This document shows positions 25,942 through 33,825 of a stretch of 64,000 nt of DNA, one piece after another. How positions within the stretch are numbered: position 1 is the stretch's first letter; the number at the start of each line of letters is the position of its first letter. The position numbers were made by a program, and so were the translations under genes. The notes under the pieces were generated by a model that was given only the letters and a program-made list of their open reading frames with translations, had not been told where the DNA came from and did not search any database. The stretch comes from Roseiarcus sp963805295 (GTDB taxonomy: Bacteria > Pseudomonadota > Alphaproteobacteria > Rhizobiales > Beijerinckiaceae): contig CAWDTW010000103.1 of NCBI GenBank assembly GCA_963805295.1, positions 1-64,000 of the forward strand, given 5' to 3'.

Positions 25942-26360
25942 GCCGAAATCATCTCCGAGGCGCGTTTCGTGCTGCGGGACACGTGGATCGACGACCATCG
26001 ACACGGGACCGCTCGTTGCGTTCATTAAGGAGATCGCGCGGTTGGCGAGCAGCTTCTTGGACCGCGTTTGCCGCTTTGTTGGAGAGCGCAACAACGAGGC
26101 CGCACGAGGCTTGACAATCCCGGCCGGTGTTCCACCTTTGTTCTCATGGAAGTTGAGACACCGGGGGATGGCGCGAAGCCTTGGCTGGAAGGTGCACATG
26201 CGGTGCGCCGATGGTCATCGCGAGGGCATGAAGTCCCTCCTACGATGCATCTATCGGAAGCAGCTCGACCTCGACACTCTGGTTTGAACGCGTGGACCGA
26301 ACTTCCCGCTTTCGCGGCTGGAGTTTCGCCTCATGTGTTCGGCTTGCGGGAGTCGCCAAG
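25942..26360. other. intergenic stretch with 38-bp repeat copy 2
   Basis: Holds the repeat 26044-26081 (copy of 24126-24163). Overlapping open frames on the plus strand share no motif and were not accepted. Confidence 0.4.
26044..26081. repeat. 38-bp repeat, copy 2
   Basis: Same orientation as copy 1 at 24126-24163, two mismatches. Confidence 0.7.
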
Positions 26361-26762
26361 TCACGGTCGTGTTTGAACCGCCGACCAACACGCAGGTGGG
26401 CAGCGGATGACATGGAAGCTCCGATAGAAACGATGGCCTATTACGTTGCGCTCACGGTCAAGTTCGACCACTTCAGGCAAGGGGGAAAGAGACGCAGCCC
26501 GTGGGGGTTTATCTCTCGTCTCTTTCATCCCCAGCACGATCACGCCGCCGTCTGCGTTCGCGAAGGCGACAAGCTCTTCAAGGAGAGGCTGGATACGATG
26601 CGCAGGAACAGGCTTACCGGGGGTCCATCCTGGAGCCGATGGTTTGCCCTCGCGAGAAGGGAAATCTTCCTTGAACTCAAGATGCCGTCCCTCTTCGACA
26701 CCGTCACTAATTAGGCGGTCCAAGTCGTCACGGGTCGCGTTTGCAATCGGTTTGCCGAACAC
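26361..26762 (-). pseudogene. AlbA_2/Schlafen-like DNA-binding domain, 5' remnant
   Basis: Minus-strand frame from ATG 26762: LDRLISDGVEEGRHLEFKED then LLEELVAFANADGGVIVLGM, the E-x-x-x-E-F-K and A-F-A-N-x-x-G-G-x-I/L-x-x-G pattern of the AlbA_2 domain found in Schlafen-like ATPases and helicase regulators. After about residue 105 the frame continues as antisense of an unrelated fragment (MAYYVALTVK on the plus strand, 26433), so the rest of the gene was lost by recombination. Confidence 0.65.
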
Positions 26763-27181
26763 AATTTAAGCTCCGTTGGGCTGGCGCACGAACTCGCAGC
26801 GCGACCTCCAGATCACGGCTTGAATCCGACCTTGTTGCCGTCGCCCGAAACTCAGAGACGCCTATACGATATGCCGCCGGAGCGCCAATGACGCTGTTGC
26901 TCGCCGCCACCACAGCAGCGCGTCAGCAATCGAGCGGCAGGTGAGAATGTCCCATAGGCCCAGCTCCAGGGGACGCTGCGAAGCCCGTTACGGTTGGCAG
27001 AGACCTTGTTCGATCCCTTCTTCGGCCACGTCCATGCTTCCGTTGCGGAGAGCTTGGCCTGATCCAACAGCCGATTGGCTCGAAATATCAAGACGCCCGA
27101 CGCCCGTTGTGCGATCAACATGGGTTGGCGGCGATGCGAAACGGCGGCCCGTTTCAACATCGCGCTTGGGGCTCAAACGCT
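26763..27181. other. stretch without a supported gene
   Basis: About 420 bases, GC-richer than the island average. Frames on both strands read into the terminator at 27182. Sequence just before that terminator resembles the sequence before the minus-strand terminator at 24698, so the two may be copies of one element. Confidence 0.35.
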
Positions 27182-27211
27182 CGCAGACTGAAATGGTCTG
27201 CGGGTGTTTTT
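27182..27211 (+). terminator. rho-independent terminator
   Basis: CGCAGAC, loop TGAAATG, GTCTGCG, then GGTGTTTTT. Same stem as 24698-24729. Confidence 0.75.
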
Positions 27212-27307
27212 ATTGAGTGCTTGCAATGCATTGCGAAGTGTCAGATGCGCACAAACACGAGTAAGTTCAGACAAATTCATCAACTCGAGAAGGATTATAC
27301 GTAAATC

Positions 27308-27598
27308 ATGAAAAGGCTTATTCTTACCGTAGCGCTAAACGTGTCGCTTGCAACGCTTGCATGCTCGCATGCTAACGCGCGTCAGTGCTCGGACGATTCT
27401 GTGTCAAGTGTTTCCAGTGATGGGGAGCTGATCAAGACATTCGCTGACCATTTGTATCGAGTTACAGTGGACACGTTTGAAGTAGCGTTATGGTTGAATT
27501 CTGAAGGTTTGCTCGTTTGCGAGAACGGCGGCGACCACGTCACTATTATTAACGCGAAGCAGGGTGACGACAAGGTTGCAGCTCAGCGTTTACAGTAA
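27308..27598 (+). CDS. small secreted protein, 96 aa
   Basis: MKRLILTVALNVSLATLACS then HANA is a signal peptide with probable cleavage after A-N-A; a lipobox-like LACS may alternatively make it a lipoprotein. The mature part includes FADHLYRVTVDTFEVALWLN and LVCENGGDHVTIINAKQGDD. Two Cys in the mature region. No family known. Confidence 0.6.
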   Translation: MKRLILTVALNVSLATLACSHANARQCSDDSVSSVSSDGELIKTFADHLYRVTVDTFEVALWLNSEGLLVCENGGDHVTIINAKQGDDKVAAQRLQ

Positions 27599-27634
27599 CC
27601 TTACGACACCGTAATCTAGCAAGGTACAACAGCG

Positions 27635-27832
27635 ATGACCGAGATTGACAGTACTTTGACCCCGTTTGTGGAAGCGGAGATCAAGGAACATCACGCAGCG
27701 CTCATGCGCCAAATGGTCGCTGTTATGATTTATCATTTATGCTATGTTGATATTGGTGGGACTGCATCAGTAATGACCTGGGTTGCAGGTGCCGACGGCT
27801 TCAGGCGCAGTTGCCACTATGGAGATGGCTGA
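27635..27832 (+). CDS. hypothetical protein, 65 aa
   Basis: MTEIDSTLTPFVEAEIKEHH then AALMRQMVAVMIYHLCYVDI and TWVAGADGFRRSCHYGDG. Its stop overlaps the start of the next gene (TGATG), which supports it as a translated frame. No family known. Confidence 0.45.
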   Translation: MTEIDSTLTPFVEAEIKEHHAALMRQMVAVMIYHLCYVDIGGTASVMTWVAGADGFRRSCHYGDG

Positions 27833-27909
27833 TGAAAACCCTTATGCTGATCGTAATAGCTGGTTTACTTGGTGTCGTAGCTTACGGCCAACCTTACTGG
27901 CGTACTTAA
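27832..27909 (+). CDS. 25-aa membrane microprotein
   Basis: MKTLMLIVIAGLLGVVAYGQ then PYWRT-stop: basic start, one hydrophobic helix, short tail. ATG overlaps the preceding stop, so translation is probably coupled. Could also be a signal-peptide-only remnant. Confidence 0.45.
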   Translation: MKTLMLIVIAGLLGVVAYGQPYWRT

Positions 27910-28105
27910 AGAATAGCGTCTGCGGCGCGACTATCGGCACTGATGTTGGAAATTTAGAGAATGTCACGCAATTCGGGCGCGTTGCCCGCGGCAAGGATTT
28001 GTTTTGAACGCGGCCTGAAGGCTTGAGGCGCTTCGTGTGTCAGCAGCAAAGCGCACTTTGTCAAACATCAAAGACTGGTGGCGCTACCAAGGGCACCACC
28101 ACAGC

Positions 28106-28303
28106 CTAGTTAGACTCAGTCGACTTAATTTTATCGAATTCTTCCTTAGTCATGATAGAACTGATAGGGTCCCCAACAATTTCACTAAACAAGTCTAAGC
28201 CTGCTGCGAGTTGTTCCCATATTTGTTCCTCGGCCTCTTCTTTAGTTTCAGCCTCGATTTCGTAACGGTAGGTCAATGTCATTTCTGCGACGAACTTAGT
28301 CAT
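28106..28303 (-). CDS. hypothetical acidic protein, 65 aa
   Basis: MTKFVAEMTLTYRYEIEAET then KEEAEEQIWEQLAAGLDLFS. Predicted beta-strand then acidic helix. The YEIEAETKEEAEE pattern resembles the neighbouring 28367-28591 protein (FVITANTEGEAET) and the IS-split gene (VLVEAETNEEL). No named family; DpnD/PcfM-like folds share this look. Confidence 0.6.
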   Translation of the reverse strand: MTKFVAEMTLTYRYEIEAETKEEAEEQIWEQLAAGLDLFSEIVGDPISSIMTKEEFDKIKSTESN

Positions 28304-28366
28304 TTGTTATTCTCCGTGAAAGTGCGGCGCTGCCTTAGTCCCTGGACCGGAGCAGCGCCGCCGAAG

Positions 28367-28591
28367 TCAATAAGCTACGGTTGTCCCGTGTTGCGCCTCA
28401 TCCAGTGGATCGACAATCACCTTATAATCTGGAAACCCTACGGCACTCCAATTTATTTCTTTTCTTGAGTCTCTACCCTCATATACTTTCTTCGATCCAA
28501 GTGTTTCCGCCTCACCTTCAGTGTTGGCAGTGATAACGAAACTCGTATAGACCGTCGTTTTGATGGTTATTCCGAATCGTGGCATCGTCAT
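28367..28591 (-). CDS. hypothetical protein, 74 aa
   Basis: MTMPRFGITIKTTVYTSFVI then TANTEGEAETLGSKKVYEGR and PDYKVIVDPLDEAQ. GGGAGA directly before ATG 28591 is the ribosome-binding site. Similar strand/helix plan to the 28106-28303 protein, 63 bases downstream on the same strand. Function unknown. Confidence 0.6.
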   Translation of the reverse strand: MTMPRFGITIKTTVYTSFVITANTEGEAETLGSKKVYEGRDSRKEINWSAVGFPDYKVIVDPLDEAQHGTTVAY

Positions 28592-28598
28592 TCTCCCA

Positions 28599-28790
28599 TC
28601 ACTTACGGACATTGGAAAGATTGTTGCGCACCCATGCATCAATATCGGGTACCTTAAACTTTTGGCGACCACGAAAGTACGTTATTGTTGGACAGTCCTT
28701 GCGTGAGATCATCGAATAGAACGATGCCAGGCTGATATTGATGCCGTAGCGCCGCGCGGGACAAGCGAAACGATGGGCGCTATGCGGGGC
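28599..28790 (-). pseudogene. excisionase/AlpA-like helix-turn-helix protein, 5' end damaged
   Basis: Reads ARRYGINISLASFYSMISRK then DCPTITYFRGRQKFKVPDID and AWVRNNLSNVRK-stop at 28599. The Y-G-I/L-S-x-x-x-x-Y, P-x-I-x-x-G-R-x-x-F and D-I/L-D-A-W elements are those of MerR-like excisionases. Upstream the frame reaches a stop near 28815 without an ATG, so the N-terminus is lost or shifted. It precedes the 28591 gene by eight bases. Confidence 0.6.
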
Positions 28791-28868
28791 GCGTTCGCGA
28801 GTGTCCGCTCAGGGTCCGATTGCGCGGGAACCAAGTGTCAGATTTTCAGCGTTAGCCTCAGCAGAGCT

Positions 28869-29426
28869 TCAAACCAAGCCAGCGTCATTTAGAATGCGAT
28901 ACACCGAAGCCCTCCCTATGCCGATCGATTTCGCGATGTCGGTGGGCCGCTCGTCGGCTTTGAATTTGGCGATCACAGCCTCGCTCTTCGCCCTCGCCGT
29001 CGGTACTTCGACCCCGATATTTCCCTCCCCCTTCGCCTTCGCGACGCCCTCTCTCTGGCGTTCGAGCATGATTTCTCGTTCGAACTGAGCGACGCTTCCG
29101 ACGAGATTGAGCAGGAGCCTCCCTGTCGGCGTGTTCGTGTCGAGGTTCATGGCGAGAATTCGAAGGGTGGCCTGTTTCTCCTCCAACGTCGCGATGATCC
29201 TGACAAGGTCCGGGATCGACCGTGCCAAGCGATCCAGTTTCGTGACGACAAGGGTATCGCCGTTTCGAATGAATTTGAGAGCCTTCTCCAGCTCCTCCCG
29301 CCTTTGAACCGAAGAGACCTGCTCGACGAAAAGCTCCTCGAAGCCGGCAGCCTTCAATTCCGCCACCTGAGCGTCCAGACCGGCTTTCTGATCCACAGTG
29401 CTGGTCCGCGCATATCCAATCAGCAT
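28869..29426 (-). CDS. serine recombinase / resolvase, 185 aa
   Basis: Small serine resolvase/invertase. MLIGYARTSTVDQKAGLDAQ carries the catalytic Ser9 in Y-A-R-T-S-T; VVTKLDRLARS and ERQREGVAKAKGEG are the R-L/D-R-L-x-R-S and E-helix motifs, followed by a C-terminal helix-turn-helix (IAKSIGIGRASVYRILNDAG). Full length and intact. It resolves cointegrates or multimers, or inverts DNA, at a res site that probably is the repeat region just upstream. Confidence 0.93.
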   Translation of the reverse strand: MLIGYARTSTVDQKAGLDAQVAELKAAGFEELFVEQVSSVQRREELEKALKFIRNGDTLVVTKLDRLARSIPDLVRIIATLEEKQATLRILAMNLDTNTPTGRLLLNLVGSVAQFEREIMLERQREGVAKAKGEGNIGVEVPTARAKSEAVIAKFKADERPTDIAKSIGIGRASVYRILNDAGLV

Positions 29427-29436
29427 TCCCCACCTC

Positions 29437-29530
29437 CAGTCTCATTGAAGTGGTCATTATAGTGAGACACGTCTCAAAAGTCAAATGATATGTGTATGAG
29501 ACTCAAAATGCGGTGTCCGAGCCTGACTCA
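29437..29530. promoter_or_regulatory. resolvase promoter/res-like region
   Basis: Perfect 14-bp palindrome TGAGACACGTCTCA (29463-29476), with further TGAGAC-type half sites at about 29437 (AGTCTCA), 29497 (TGAGACTCA) and 29525 (TGACTCA). Repeated inverted sites directly upstream of a resolvase gene fit a res site that also acts as operator. Confidence 0.55.
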
Positions 29531-29622
29531 TATGGGCAGGGTCTATTGAGAATCGGGAGTCAGAGGTGCGAGGTTGGCAACCGCAACGCAGCACACCCGC
29601 TCAATGCGATATTGAATTACGC

Positions 29623-30253
29623 CTACGGAAACGGCTGATGGAGCAGGTAACCGAGTGAAGATGCATTTATGCCTGTCTGAACCCGAGCCCTAACTTCTTC
29701 GACCCTTTGTTGGTGGTTAGGTCCAAGCCGGTCGGCAATGACGCTTATTGCGCTATTAATCGCAACACGGTGATTCTCCCCAATCAGAGCCTTTTGGGCA
29801 AGCGCGTCGATCGCCCGCATGGTCAGGTAGTCGGTGTGCGGCGGAACCTTCGTGTTAGCGGCCTGTATCACTAGCGGTACGTCGCTGCGTCGCGGCTCAT
29901 ATGCCACCACTTTCATCAAGGCCGCCACGTAGCCGTCATCCCCGCGAGCGAGTGCAGCCCGATCTAGACGCGCACCTCGAGCAAAACCTCCAAGACCCTC
30001 GGCTAGTAGATCCTTTTGCCGGACTCTTTTCGCCCGAAGGGGAGAACGCTATTTGGTCGGGACCGACGTCGGGAATTTGATCCGCCAACCTATACTGCTT
30101 CGCCATATCCCGGAATCCAATGGGCATCTCTCTGACACGCCGCCGAACGAGGAGGCTAGCGAAGCGCTCGTTTGTGATTGAGAAATAGGCCGATATTAGA
30201 CCAAGGACGCCGATCGCGAGGCCGGCGGCAGCAAGCCATCTGTCAAGGGTCAC
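29623..30253 (-). pseudogene. membrane-anchored hypothetical protein, frameshifted
   Basis: MTLDRWLAAAGLAIGVLGLI then SAYFSITNERFASLLVRRRV places one N-terminal helix. The frame breaks near 30010-29940 and resumes as VAALMKVVAYEPRRSDVPLV, LTMRAIDALAQKALIGENHR and GYLLHQPFP at 29623. About 208 residues repaired. The second half looks like helical repeats. The start overlaps the PEBP stop by four bases. Confidence 0.5.
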
Positions 30254-30630
30254 GGAGAATCTCCAAACTTGGCTTGCGACTGAATACTATCGTTAGCGCA
30301 GAAGTCGCGGAGGTGAGTGTGGACAGCGCCTTGAGGCGGACATGGCCCATTATACGAACCGCCGAACGCACCCGCAGGTATCCTTCCTGACCCGGAATAC
30401 GGAATTTGTCCTCCGCCATGGACAAAATTTGGGGCGTCGTGATCCACCAATTTAAAAACGAGATATTTGGTTCCCTTTGGAATGTTTGTTACAGTGAATG
30501 CTGGAGGGGTTGCGGAACAGGTGTAGTTTCCGCCCAGCCGAAATGGAACTCCTAAGGTTCCTGCCCACGAAACAGTTGGAGTCATCAATCCGGCGACGAT
30601 CACTAACACGACGATATAACGATAGACCAT
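30250..30630 (-). CDS. YbhB/YbcL (PEBP, Raf-kinase-inhibitor-like) protein, C-terminus frameshifted
   Basis: MVYRYIVVLVIVAGLMTPTV then SWA is a signal peptide. FKLVDHDAPNFVHGGGQIP and IPAGAFGGSYNGPCPPQGAV are the D-x-D-A-P and G-x-x-x-Y-x-G-P-x-P-P-x-G motifs of the phosphatidylethanolamine-binding-protein family; HTH then replaces the usual H-x-Y-x-F and the tail LRDFCANDSIQ is out of frame (LSTLTSATSALTIVF lies in the correct one). Exported in this form; ligand unknown. Confidence 0.75.
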   Translation of the reverse strand: MVYRYIVVLVIVAGLMTPTVSWAGTLGVPFRLGGNYTCSATPPAFTVTNIPKGTKYLVFKLVDHDAPNFVHGGGQIPYSGSGRIPAGAFGGSYNGPCPPQGAVHTHLRDFCANDSIQSQAKFGDSP

Positions 30631-31020
30631 CTGTCACTCCTCGCCTAATTTTATTCCGCTTCCACTTGACCTGACCAAATCACGACGACTTACACATCAG
30701 TGAAGAACCTCGTCAACCTTCTTGAGATAAAGTGTCTCATCTACCCGCGACTGACTGAGGCTCGCAGCTCGTCCCCCTCGAATTGTGGAACCCATCCGAC
30801 GCGGAACGCAAGGGCACCTCGGTCAACGTTCGTCTTCCTTCATTCCCAGTGCGTCGGTTCAGTTTGATCGGGTTGCGGTTTGACCCCTTGGTTGACCTCT
30901 CTACTCCTCTCGCAGAGTGTGGTAGCACTGTGCGCAGGGTTCGTGCCATAGTGGGGCAGTCGGTTTGGGGCGGCAGGTGCTGAGGCGCTCTGGTGCTCAC
31001 AGTTCGATCTGAGAAAACCT
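30631..31020. other. intergenic stretch, no gene supported
   Basis: Divergent region between the minus-strand PEBP gene and the plus-strand gene at 31021. Two overlapping short frames (30737-31000 and 30783-30983) lack any motif. Confidence 0.4.
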
Positions 31021-31548
31021 ATGCCCCTGGCGGACGAACAGCATCACGCGAGCGAATACCCAAGTCGAATTGATAGGTCTTTGCAGCGTTCTTTGCTTTG
31101 CTTGATGCGCGAAGCATACCCGTCTATGCTCAATGCTATTCCGAATAGTATTTGTGAGAAATATGATAAAACGTTTTATTTTAATCTATTCTACCTACAA
31201 GAACACGGACTGTGTGAAACATTAACATCGCAAAGCATCGACGGACATATATCGTGGGGAGGCGCAAAGATTACGGCGAAGGGAATCGATTTCCTCGAAG
31301 ACGACGGAGGATTAACATCTATACTTAGCGCTGTTACGATAAAGCTCCATGCTGATACTATTCGGTCTCTCTTGGCTGCTAAGATCGAATTAGCACCACT
31401 TCCGCCTGCTGAAAAATCGACCTTAAGGAAAACTCTTGCGGGCCTCTCTGATACCGCCTTGCAAGCGGGTACAACGGACTTGGTGCGGCTCGGCCTCCAG
31501 CATATCCCCAGCATAGGTGAGTGGTTACGTACACTCTTTGGTTCTTGA
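31021..31548 (+). CDS. hypothetical protein, 175 aa, possible winged-helix
   Basis: RSLQRSLLCLMREAYPSMLN then LFYLQEHGLCETLTSQSIDG and WGGAKITAKGIDFLEDDGGL: helix, helix, then a beta wing with I-T-x-K-G-x-D-F-L, the pattern of DUF2513-like winged-helix proteins. The C-terminal half is helical (LRKTLAGLSDTALQAGTTDL, LVRLGLQHIPSIGEWLRTLF). Intact, AT-rich codon use. Could be a DNA-binding regulator; unproved. Confidence 0.65.
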   Translation: MPLADEQHHASEYPSRIDRSLQRSLLCLMREAYPSMLNAIPNSICEKYDKTFYFNLFYLQEHGLCETLTSQSIDGHISWGGAKITAKGIDFLEDDGGLTSILSAVTIKLHADTIRSLLAAKIELAPLPPAEKSTLRKTLAGLSDTALQAGTTDLVRLGLQHIPSIGEWLRTLFGS

Positions 31549-31600
31549 TACTCGCGCGCGAATCTCGACTTTACGCTATTGCCGATGGTGGCGCGATCAA

Positions 31601-31774
31601 TCATGGCTTCCATCTTCGCAGATTGTCGACGTTCGCCCGGCCATTCGAGTCCTTCAACTCTTTCAGCCCACGTTTCAATTCCTTCATATCTTCTTTCAGC
31701 GCCTTTCTTTGGCTCTTCAATTGTTGCAGCCTTGCTTTCAACTCTGCTTCTTGTCCTTCCAGCTTCTTTTCCAT
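31601..31774 (-). CDS. 57-aa coiled-coil protein
   Basis: ATG 31774: MEKKLEGQEAELKARLQQLK then SQRKALKEDMKELKRGLKEL and KDSNGRANVDNLRRWKP-stop. Leu recurs every three to four residues over 40 residues, an almost pure leucine-zipper coiled coil with many Lys and Glu. No family known. The opposite-strand frames here are long only because of this composition. Confidence 0.55.
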   Translation of the reverse strand: MEKKLEGQEAELKARLQQLKSQRKALKEDMKELKRGLKELKDSNGRANVDNLRRWKP

Positions 31775-32346
31775 TGACGCGCTCCCCTAGTTGCGCTTCA
31801 GCTTGCATTTTCCCGGTTTTCGGACTTTAGCCCCCGCCATCCCCGGCATCATGAGGCTTGGCTACGCTTCGAAATAAGTGCGTTAATTACACTCACTATC
31901 TCCTGATAGTCTTGGCTCTCTTCTTTACGATCTCGAATTTTAGGACGCGGTCAATACGGGTTATCTCCGATGCTGTCTACATAATAATTGCCTGAAGGGC
32001 CGCGCCCAGCCATTGAGCTGTGACAGGTAAAGTCCGAGTCCACGGCCCAACGCCGTAGGACGACCGTCAACGATCACGCCAGGGGAGGTTTGAGCCAGCC
32101 GGTAGTGTCTCAAATCACAGCGCGCGCGGCCTTGGTGGAAGCGGCTGGCGCGGCCCTGGAAGCCCTTTCTAGTGGCGCGGGGCCGTTCGTTAGTTCTTGC
32201 CAATCTAGAGAGAAGTGACACAATGCGTTCTTGATTCACGGCTTCATTGGACAAAACGGCAGAAACGCCACCATTGGCCGCTTGGGTGGAGTAGTTTCTC
32301 GACGGGTGAGATGCTCGCTGCCGTAGGAGCCAGACCGGAGCGATCG
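31775..32346. other. intergenic stretch with 50-bp repeat copy 2
   Basis: About 570 bases without a supported gene. Contains 32001-32050. A minus-strand frame (31961-32431) crosses the repeat and reads low-complexity sequence; not accepted. Confidence 0.45.
32001..32050. repeat. 50-bp noncoding repeat, copy 2
   Basis: Counterpart of 25312-25361 in the same orientation; eight mismatches, no gaps. Confidence 0.75.
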
Positions 32347-32637
32347 ATGAGTGATCAATATTATAGTGCAATTCAAGAGCAGTGGTCCAACATCCGTGGA
32401 TTGTACACGGCCTACGGTAGTAAAAAGCCAATCATGTTATACGATATCCATGAGAAGAAAATCTACGCTTATCCATATAAGGAATTTAAAGCAGAATTGA
32501 GCGAACCGTCCCAAGTGTCTCTGGAAATGGGCTACAAGTCGACATCTGTTCATGGCGGCGTGGTAGTGTTTGTCAGAGACAACATTGAACGGAAACTGGT
32601 CTCGTATGTGATGAACATTGATGGCGCGACCATTTAA
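32347..32637 (+). CDS. hypothetical protein, 96 aa
   Basis: MSDQYYSAIQEQWSNIRGLY then KPIMLYDIHEKKIYAYPYKE and VHGGVVVFVRDNIERKLVSY. Alternating strands suggest a small beta-rich fold. AT-rich codon use typical of the island. ATG 32347 has the purine run GGAGCGATCG upstream. No family known. Confidence 0.55.
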   Translation: MSDQYYSAIQEQWSNIRGLYTAYGSKKPIMLYDIHEKKIYAYPYKEFKAELSEPSQVSLEMGYKSTSVHGGVVVFVRDNIERKLVSYVMNIDGATI

Positions 32638-33296
32638 TAACGACCGCGCGTTTGGGGCGAGTGGCCATTACCTTTTTACCAATGCAGATTTGTATTGCCT
32701 TCCGTCTGCAATTCTCATGTCTAAACTGTTTAATATAATCAACCGCTTACCGCTCATAGCCCATAAATCATTAGCTGATAGCTAGCAACGCACATTTAGA
32801 AACTGGTGAAGCAGCACCTGTTCATAGAAGGCAAGCGGCGGTCTTGAGTTGAGGAGGCTGGGTAGGGTGGGCGTCGCCGCAATTGGCCCAAAGCCGCCCA
32901 AGCCCTCCGTCCGGTTTCAGCGTCCAAATTTCGCTTTCGAGAACCGCATAGGCATAGTCCGATATCGCATCGCCGGGTTGCCCAGCTTGTGGATGCCGGT
33001 CGAACCCTCGATCCGGATTGGGCGTGAGCCATTTCTTTTAAATAATTAGGTAATTCGAACCGCTCGGTTTCTAAGGCATCTGGCGAGGCCGCTGGCGGGT
33101 TTCCGGGGGTCTTGGCTCATCGTTAGCGGCGGGGTCGTCTAACGGCACTCAGCGAGCTTCCTTGGGGTTCGTTTCCTGATCTACTTGCCCGGCATGGCCA
33201 AACTGCTGCGGCCTCGTTGCGTTCTTGAGGCAGTCGAAGGGGAGCGCAAAGGACCAGTGACCAGCTCGTTTCACTCTCAAGCCGGACTATGGAAAA
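32638..33296. other. stretch without a supported gene
   Basis: About 660 bases. Frames at 32796-33032 (minus) and 32849-33049 (plus) overlap and look like shadows of each other. Nothing recognised. Confidence 0.4.
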
Positions 33297-33521
33297 TTGC
33301 AGGTCAATTCCCGGCAGTTGGCATTCGACACCACCGCGTTAAACTGCGACGCACCCCACTGGAGGTCGTCAACTCCTCTGGCACCTCGATTGTTTGGGGA
33401 CGACCTCTTTCCGAGCGATGAAGATGCATATGCCGAATTCCAACGCGCAGTCGCCGAGGAAGGGATAAGAACGTTTTTGGATAGGGGAACTGTGATCCCG
33501 ATTAAACGCCGACTAAAATAA
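33297..33521 (+). CDS. hypothetical protein fragment, doubtful
   Basis: 74-residue frame whose second half, RLFGDDLFPSDEDAYAEFQR then AVAEEGIRTFLDRGTVIPIK, looks protein-like; the first half does not. Possibly a 3' remnant of a longer gene. No family. Confidence 0.25.
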   Translation: MQVNSRQLAFDTTALNCDAPHWRSSTPLAPRLFGDDLFPSDEDAYAEFQRAVAEEGIRTFLDRGTVIPIKRRLK

Positions 33522-33573
33522 AGTCCCCAAAGTCAAATGCTTGACGCCGATGCCCACCGATAGAAATCTCTGT

Positions 33574-33644
33574 GTTTTCTGACGTCTTCGCAACTATTGT
33601 TCCTCTTTGCCCCATTTCTCTCTCTTGGCCAAGTTAGTTATAGA
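33574..33644. repeat. imperfect intergenic repeat, copy 1 (copy 2 at 36066-36130)
   Basis: TTTTCTGACGTCTTCGC, then CCTCT, CATTTCTC and TCTTG-CCAA blocks recur in order at 36066-36130. Both copies lie upstream of plus-strand genes. Confidence 0.5.
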
Positions 33645-33675
33645 CTCCCAACTCATAACGTGCCAGGTGTGAGAG

Positions 33676-33722
33676 TAACCTTTAATTTCTTAACCCTTAA
33701 CCTTTAATCTTTAATCGCTAAT
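33676..33722. repeat. phased TTAA heptamer repeat (iteron-like)
   Basis: Six consecutive units of seven to eight bases ending in TTAA or CTAA (ACCTTTAA, TTTCTTAA, CCCTTAA, CCTTTAA, TCTTTAA, TCGCTAA). Looks like short iterons or a multi-site binding region. Confidence 0.5.
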
Positions 33723-33825
33723 TTCGCGCGAAACACAGTTATGACTTGACTTCAATCCCCAATTAGATTATAGTTCCTCCATACTCGATGTATGAGATAA
33801 CTAATCAACGACGATTAGGAGCCAT

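Larger units (their letters stand above)
33522..33825. other. intergenic stretch with phased TTAA repeats
   Basis: Contains 33574-33644 (similar to 36066-36130) and the phased repeat at 33676-33722, then promoter-like TTGACTT near 33745 before the 33826 gene. Confidence 0.5.

Noticed and set aside
30737..31000. Opposed short ORFs (87 and 66 aa)
   Set aside because: They overlap each other, lack start signals and show no protein-like pattern.
31517..31830. Three plus-strand ORFs rich in Phe/Ser/Leu
   Set aside because: Composition is the complement of the Lys/Glu/Leu coiled-coil gene on the minus strand.
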